A DNA stretch of 9,335 nucleotides, from positions 1-9,335 of the forward strand of contig JAHITG010000514.1 in the NCBI GenBank assembly GCA_018817865.1, written 5' to 3'. Positions within the stretch are counted from its first letter, which is position 1, and every line of letters begins with the position of its first letter. The notes under the pieces are model-generated. The model saw only the letters and a program-made list of their open reading frames with translations, was not told where the DNA came from and searched no databases. Both the position numbers and the translations under genes were made by a program. This document shows, in pieces, positions 7,220 to 9,335 of the stretch. Source of the DNA: Spirochaetota bacterium. GTDB taxonomy: Bacteria; Spirochaetota; JAHITG01.

Positions 7220-7240
7220 TATTTCTTCATTAAAAAAAGA

Positions 7241-8395
7241 TCAAACAAGATAATCCTTCATATGATCAAAAAAACTTCTGGGAGGAGGAGCATCATTCTC
7301 TTTTGACATCTTTGCAATATCCATGTATAACTGCTTTTCTTTAGCAGATATCTTTTTGGGAATATCTACATGGACACGGATCATCTGGTCCCCTTTCCCG
7401 TATCCGTGAATATCTTTAAATCCCAGCGATTTCATACGGAAGACTTTTCCGCTCTGTGTTCCTGAAGGGATCTTTATCTTAGCTTTTTTTCCTTCAATGG
7501 TCTCTACCGCGATCTCCGTACCCAATACAGCCTGAGGAATATTAATGGATACTTCACAATAAACATCATTTCCTCTTCTTTCAAAAAACCTATGCTTACT
7601 TACACTGATAAAAATATAAAGGTCTCCATTTATCCCGCCCTGGCGTCCTGCTTCCCCCTCACCGGTTATCTTTAGCCTTGTACCGTCCTCAACACCTCCC
7701 GGGATCTTGACAGAGATCTTCCTCTCTTTTTTAACGACTCCTGATCCGTGGCATTTATTACATGCATGCGTTATGACCCTGCCGGTTCCTTTGCATCGCG
7801 GACATGTAGTAGCCATGCTGAAGAATCCGTGTGACTGCCTGACTGTCCCGGAACCGCCGCAACTGGTACATGAAGAATCCTGATGCCCGGGTTCTGAACC
7901 GTTTCCCTTGCATCTGTCACAGGCCTCATTACGGGGTATATTCAACTGGATCTCTTTACCAAGAACAGAATCACGAAAATCAATGGTAAGGTCGTACCGC
8001 AGGTCACTGCCGTGTACCCCCCTGGATTTCTTCTTTTTCCTTCCTCCGCCAAAAAAATCAAATCCGAAAAAATCATCAAAGATACTGCCACCGAAACCCA
8101 TATCGCCAAAAATGCTTTCAAAATCAACATTTCGGAAAATATCCTCTTGACTGTACCGCCCGTCAATACCGGCATGGCCAAAACGGTCATACTGTTCTCT
8201 TTTACTTTTATCGGAAAGGACGGCATATGCTTCGGAGATCTCTTTGAACTGTTCCTCATATTCTTTTTTCTTCTCTTCAGGTGCTCTGTCAGGATGATAC
8301 TTCATCGCCAGTTTTCTATATGATGTTTTTATCTCATCTGCACTGGCGGTCTTTGCCACTTCCAATATTTCGTAATAATCTCTTTTAGTAGTCAT
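7241..8395 (-). CDS. dnaJ: Chaperone protein DnaJ (Hsp40, type I)
   Basis: The protein has 384 residues, a normal length for bacterial DnaJ. It is the cytoplasmic co-chaperone that stimulates DnaK ATP hydrolysis and delivers unfolded clients. The J-domain (6-72) has HPD at 34-36. A short Gly/Phe linker (97-118) is unusually rich in Phe and Asp (SIFDDFFGFDFFGGG) and ends in a basic KKKK patch. All four zinc-binding CxxCxGxG repeats are intact: C159/C162, C176/C179, C198/C201 and C212/C215. The C-terminal substrate-binding barrels and dimerisation tail follow (VKIPGGVEDGTRL, then GDLYIFISV and IKIPSGTQSGKVFR). The gene starts 28 bp after grpE. AAAGGA at about 8406-8411 gives a 10-nt spacing to the ATG. 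dnaK is not between the two genes, unlike the common grpE-dnaK-dnaJ order. The stop is followed by a T7 run on the minus strand without a convincing stem. Confidence 0.98.
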   Translation of the reverse strand: MTTKRDYYEILEVAKTASADEIKTSYRKLAMKYHPDRAPEEKKKEYEEQFKEISEAYAVLSDKSKREQYDRFGHAGIDGRYSQEDIFRNVDFESIFGDMGFGGSIFDDFFGFDFFGGGRKKKKSRGVHGSDLRYDLTIDFRDSVLGKEIQLNIPRNEACDRCKGNGSEPGHQDSSCTSCGGSGTVRQSHGFFSMATTCPRCKGTGRVITHACNKCHGSGVVKKERKISVKIPGGVEDGTRLKITGEGEAGRQGGINGDLYIFISVSKHRFFERRGNDVYCEVSINIPQAVLGTEIAVETIEGKKAKIKIPSGTQSGKVFRMKSLGFKDIHGYGKGDQMIRVHVDIPKKISAKEKQLYMDIAKMSKENDAPPPRSFFDHMKDYLV

Positions 8396-8423
8396 AATGA
8401 TAGTATCCTTTCAATTTATTATA

Positions 8424-9011
8424 TTATTTATTTCCCACCTTTACTTTTGCCGCCCTTAATAATTTATCAGAAAGTTTATAACCCTTCTCGAAAACTTCTA
8501 GTACAATGTGATCTTTTAAGTCATCCAGGTCTTCAGCCAGAACAGCCTGGTGAATACTTGGATCAAATAGTTCTTCCTTAGCAGGAGCGATCTCTTTCAG
8601 GCCTTCTTCATTTAAAATATTCATGAATTGCTTATAGATCAATTCGCTTCCCTGATAAAAGGACTTCAGCTTTTCATCCTGTATATTATCAAGGCTCAAT
8701 GCACGCTCAAAAGCATCGATAACCGCTAAAAGCCTGGTAATTAAAGTTTCATTAGCAAGTTTAATATTATCATCATAATCTTTAATGACACGTTTCTTGT
8801 AATTATCAAATTCTGCTTTGATCCTTTGGGCGATCTCTTTATTCTCTTCTGCTTCCCGTTTTTTAGAATCCAACTGATGTTTTAATGACTTTATATCAGG
8901 TTCTTTAGGTTTATCTTTAAAAATATCTTTTTTTTGTTTTAATTTCTCTTTTTCATGTTCATTTTCATGAGTTTTTTCATGAATTTTATCATGATTTTTT
9001 TTATCGCTCAT
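8424..9011 (-). CDS. grpE: Nucleotide exchange factor GrpE
   Basis: The protein has 195 residues. GrpE releases ADP from DnaK. A long charged helix (about 38-95, coiled-coil-like, with AEFDNYKKR at 66-74) is followed by the four-helix and beta-domain part. The GrpE signature is at 150-191: FDPSIHQAV, then VFEKGYKLSDKLLRAAKVKV. The N-terminal tail (1-35) is very hydrophilic and His-rich, with tetrapeptide repeats IHEK, THEN and EHEK that correspond to a 12-nt tandem repeat in the DNA (8949-8984). In-frame TAG two codons upstream of the ATG supports this start. The Shine-Dalgarno sequence is weak: GAGG lies 18 nt away and GGATGG is closer. It is the first gene of a grpE-dnaJ operon. No CIRCE element is seen upstream, so control by HrcA is not supported here. 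Confidence 0.97.
   Translation of the reverse strand: MSDKKNHDKIHEKTHENEHEKEKLKQKKDIFKDKPKEPDIKSLKHQLDSKKREAEENKEIAQRIKAEFDNYKKRVIKDYDDNIKLANETLITRLLAVIDAFERALSLDNIQDEKLKSFYQGSELIYKQFMNILNEEGLKEIAPAKEELFDPSIHQAVLAEDLDDLKDHIVLEVFEKGYKLSDKLLRAAKVKVGNK
8949..8984 (-). repeat. Three 12-nt tandem repeats in the 5' end of grpE (His-Glu tetrapeptides)
   Basis: Three diverged in-frame copies around the core CATGAA encode IHEK-THEN-EHEK (residues 10-21). They fall in the disordered N-terminal tail of GrpE, where changes in copy number would keep the frame. Confidence 0.7.
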
Positions 9012-9044
9012 TTTCTACACCATCCGTAACCTCAAGTTTTATTG

Positions 9045-9073
9045 TATGTAACTACAAAACAGCAGTTTGTCAA
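9045..9073 (-). promoter_or_regulatory. Probable promoter of grpE-dnaJ
   Basis: On the minus strand a perfect -35 TTGACA (9068-9073) is separated by 17 bp from TACATA (9045-9050), which matches the -10 consensus at only 3 of 6 positions. Transcription would start near 9038, about 27 nt before the ATG at 9011. The -35 also fits the CTTGA core of heat-shock-type promoters, but no matching -10 element (CCCAT) is seen. One arm of an interrupted inverted repeat (9075-9083) begins one base beyond the -35. Confidence 0.55.
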
Positions 9074-9074
9074 G

Positions 9075-9147
9075 TCTATTTTGGGTGTTCGAATAATTCA
9101 GAAAATTCTTTAAAGAGAATTTTCTGAATTATTCTTTACAAAATAGA
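9075..9147. other. Long interrupted inverted repeat joining the grpE promoter edge to the hairpin array
   Basis: An outer stem of 9 bp pairs TCTATTTTG (9075-9083) with CAAAATAGA (9139-9147). An inner perfect stem of 19 bp pairs 9091-9109 with 9116-9134 around the 6-nt loop TTAAAG. The two stems are separated by an unpaired 7 nt on the left (9084-9090) and 4 nt on the right (9135-9138). The right outer arm is the linker shared by all units of the array, so the left arm looks like an inverted half-linker that closes the array on its promoter side. Confidence 0.6.
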
Positions 9148-9335
9148 TCCAGAAATTCTTCAAAGAGAATTTCTGGATTTCTTCTATACAAAATAAATTC
9201 AGGAATTTTTCAAAGAAAATTTCCTGAATTGCTCCTTACAAAATAGATCCAGAAATTCTTCAAAGAGAATTTCTGGATTTCTTCTATACAAAATAAATTC
9301 AGGAATTTTTCAAAGAAAATTTCCTGAATTGCTCC
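9091..9335. repeat. Tandem array of 50-bp units, each with an AT-rich inverted repeat; truncated by the window end
   Basis: Five units start at 9091, 9141, 9191, 9241 and 9291, the last cut at 45 bp. Unit 1 has a perfect 19-bp stem (9091-9109 with 9116-9134). Type A units (9141, 9241) have a perfect 13-bp stem (9147-9159 with 9166-9178; 9247-9259 with 9266-9278). Type B units (9191, 9291) have 10 bp plus 4 bp with one bulged T (9196-9209 with 9216-9230; 9296-9309 with 9316-9330). Loops are TTAAAG in unit 1 and TCAAAG in the others. Units are joined by a constant TACAAAATA (9137-9145, 9187-9195, 9237-9245, 9287-9295). The order is 1-A-B-A-B, and 9141-9235 is identical to 9241-9335. No open frame of note, no spacers as in CRISPR, and no strong U-runs. 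Together with 9012-9090 it fills the 324 bp without a gene at the right end. Function unknown. Confidence 0.9.

Noticed and set aside
7220..7240. Terminator between the convergent PilZ and dnaJ genes
   Set aside because: A T7 run (minus strand) follows the dnaJ stop, but only a 5-bp GATCA/TGATC stem with a large loop can be drawn before it.
7908..8323. Open frames antisense to or out of frame with dnaJ
   Set aside because: dnaJ is unmistakable over this stretch. The other frames have low-complexity composition arising from the Gly/Phe and Lys codons.
9012..9090. CIRCE operator upstream of grpE
   Set aside because: No TTAGCACTC half-site or its inverted partner is present.
9091..9335. CRISPR array
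   Set aside because: Units are contiguous 50-bp repeats with no unique spacers between them, and no cas gene is in the window.
9091..9335. Set of intrinsic terminators
   Set aside because: The stems are AT-rich and none is followed directly by a run of T on either strand. One terminator would suffice, whereas this is a regular array.

Overview
This 9.3-kb window is AT-rich and densely coding. It looks like chromosome from a Gram-negative-type (outer-membrane) bacterium, probably an uncultivated lineage. The signs are several Sec-signal proteins predicted to be outer-membrane beta-barrels (three of them end in Phe), a PorV/PorQ-like protein, and a FlgD-Ig-like C-terminal domain of the kind common in FCB-type and related candidate phyla. 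I cannot name the phylum from the sequence alone.

Region 1 (1-5951, minus strand) is a probable five-gene envelope operon. It is read from a strong promoter at 5986-6013 (TTGACA, 16-bp spacer, TATACT). In transcription order the genes are: a secreted protein with a sugar-binding-like N-terminal half and a FlgD-like Ig domain; a PorV/PorQ-like barrel; an unassigned barrel; a barrel carrying an N-terminal CBM48/AMPK-type glycogen-binding domain; and the first 119 codons of a further exported protein that runs off the left edge. The set looks like an outer-surface apparatus, perhaps for handling alpha-glucans. No glycoside hydrolase and no SusC/SusD pair is present in the window.

Region 2 (6055-7219) holds a divergent pair with a signalling theme. 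On the minus strand is a response regulator whose receiver is fused to the small domain normally found in front of HD-GYP phosphodiesterases, but without the HD-GYP domain. On the plus strand is a single-domain PilZ protein, a likely c-di-GMP receptor.

Region 3 (7241-9011, minus strand) is a grpE-dnaJ chaperone operon without dnaK. It has its own TTGACA promoter and no visible CIRCE operator.

Region 4 (9075-9335) is the most unusual part. It is a non-coding tandem array with a 50-bp period. Every unit contains an AT-rich inverted repeat of 13-19 bp around a (T)CAAAG-like loop, and the arms differ between units by paired changes that keep the stem. The array begins next to the -35 box of the grpE promoter and continues past the right edge of the window.
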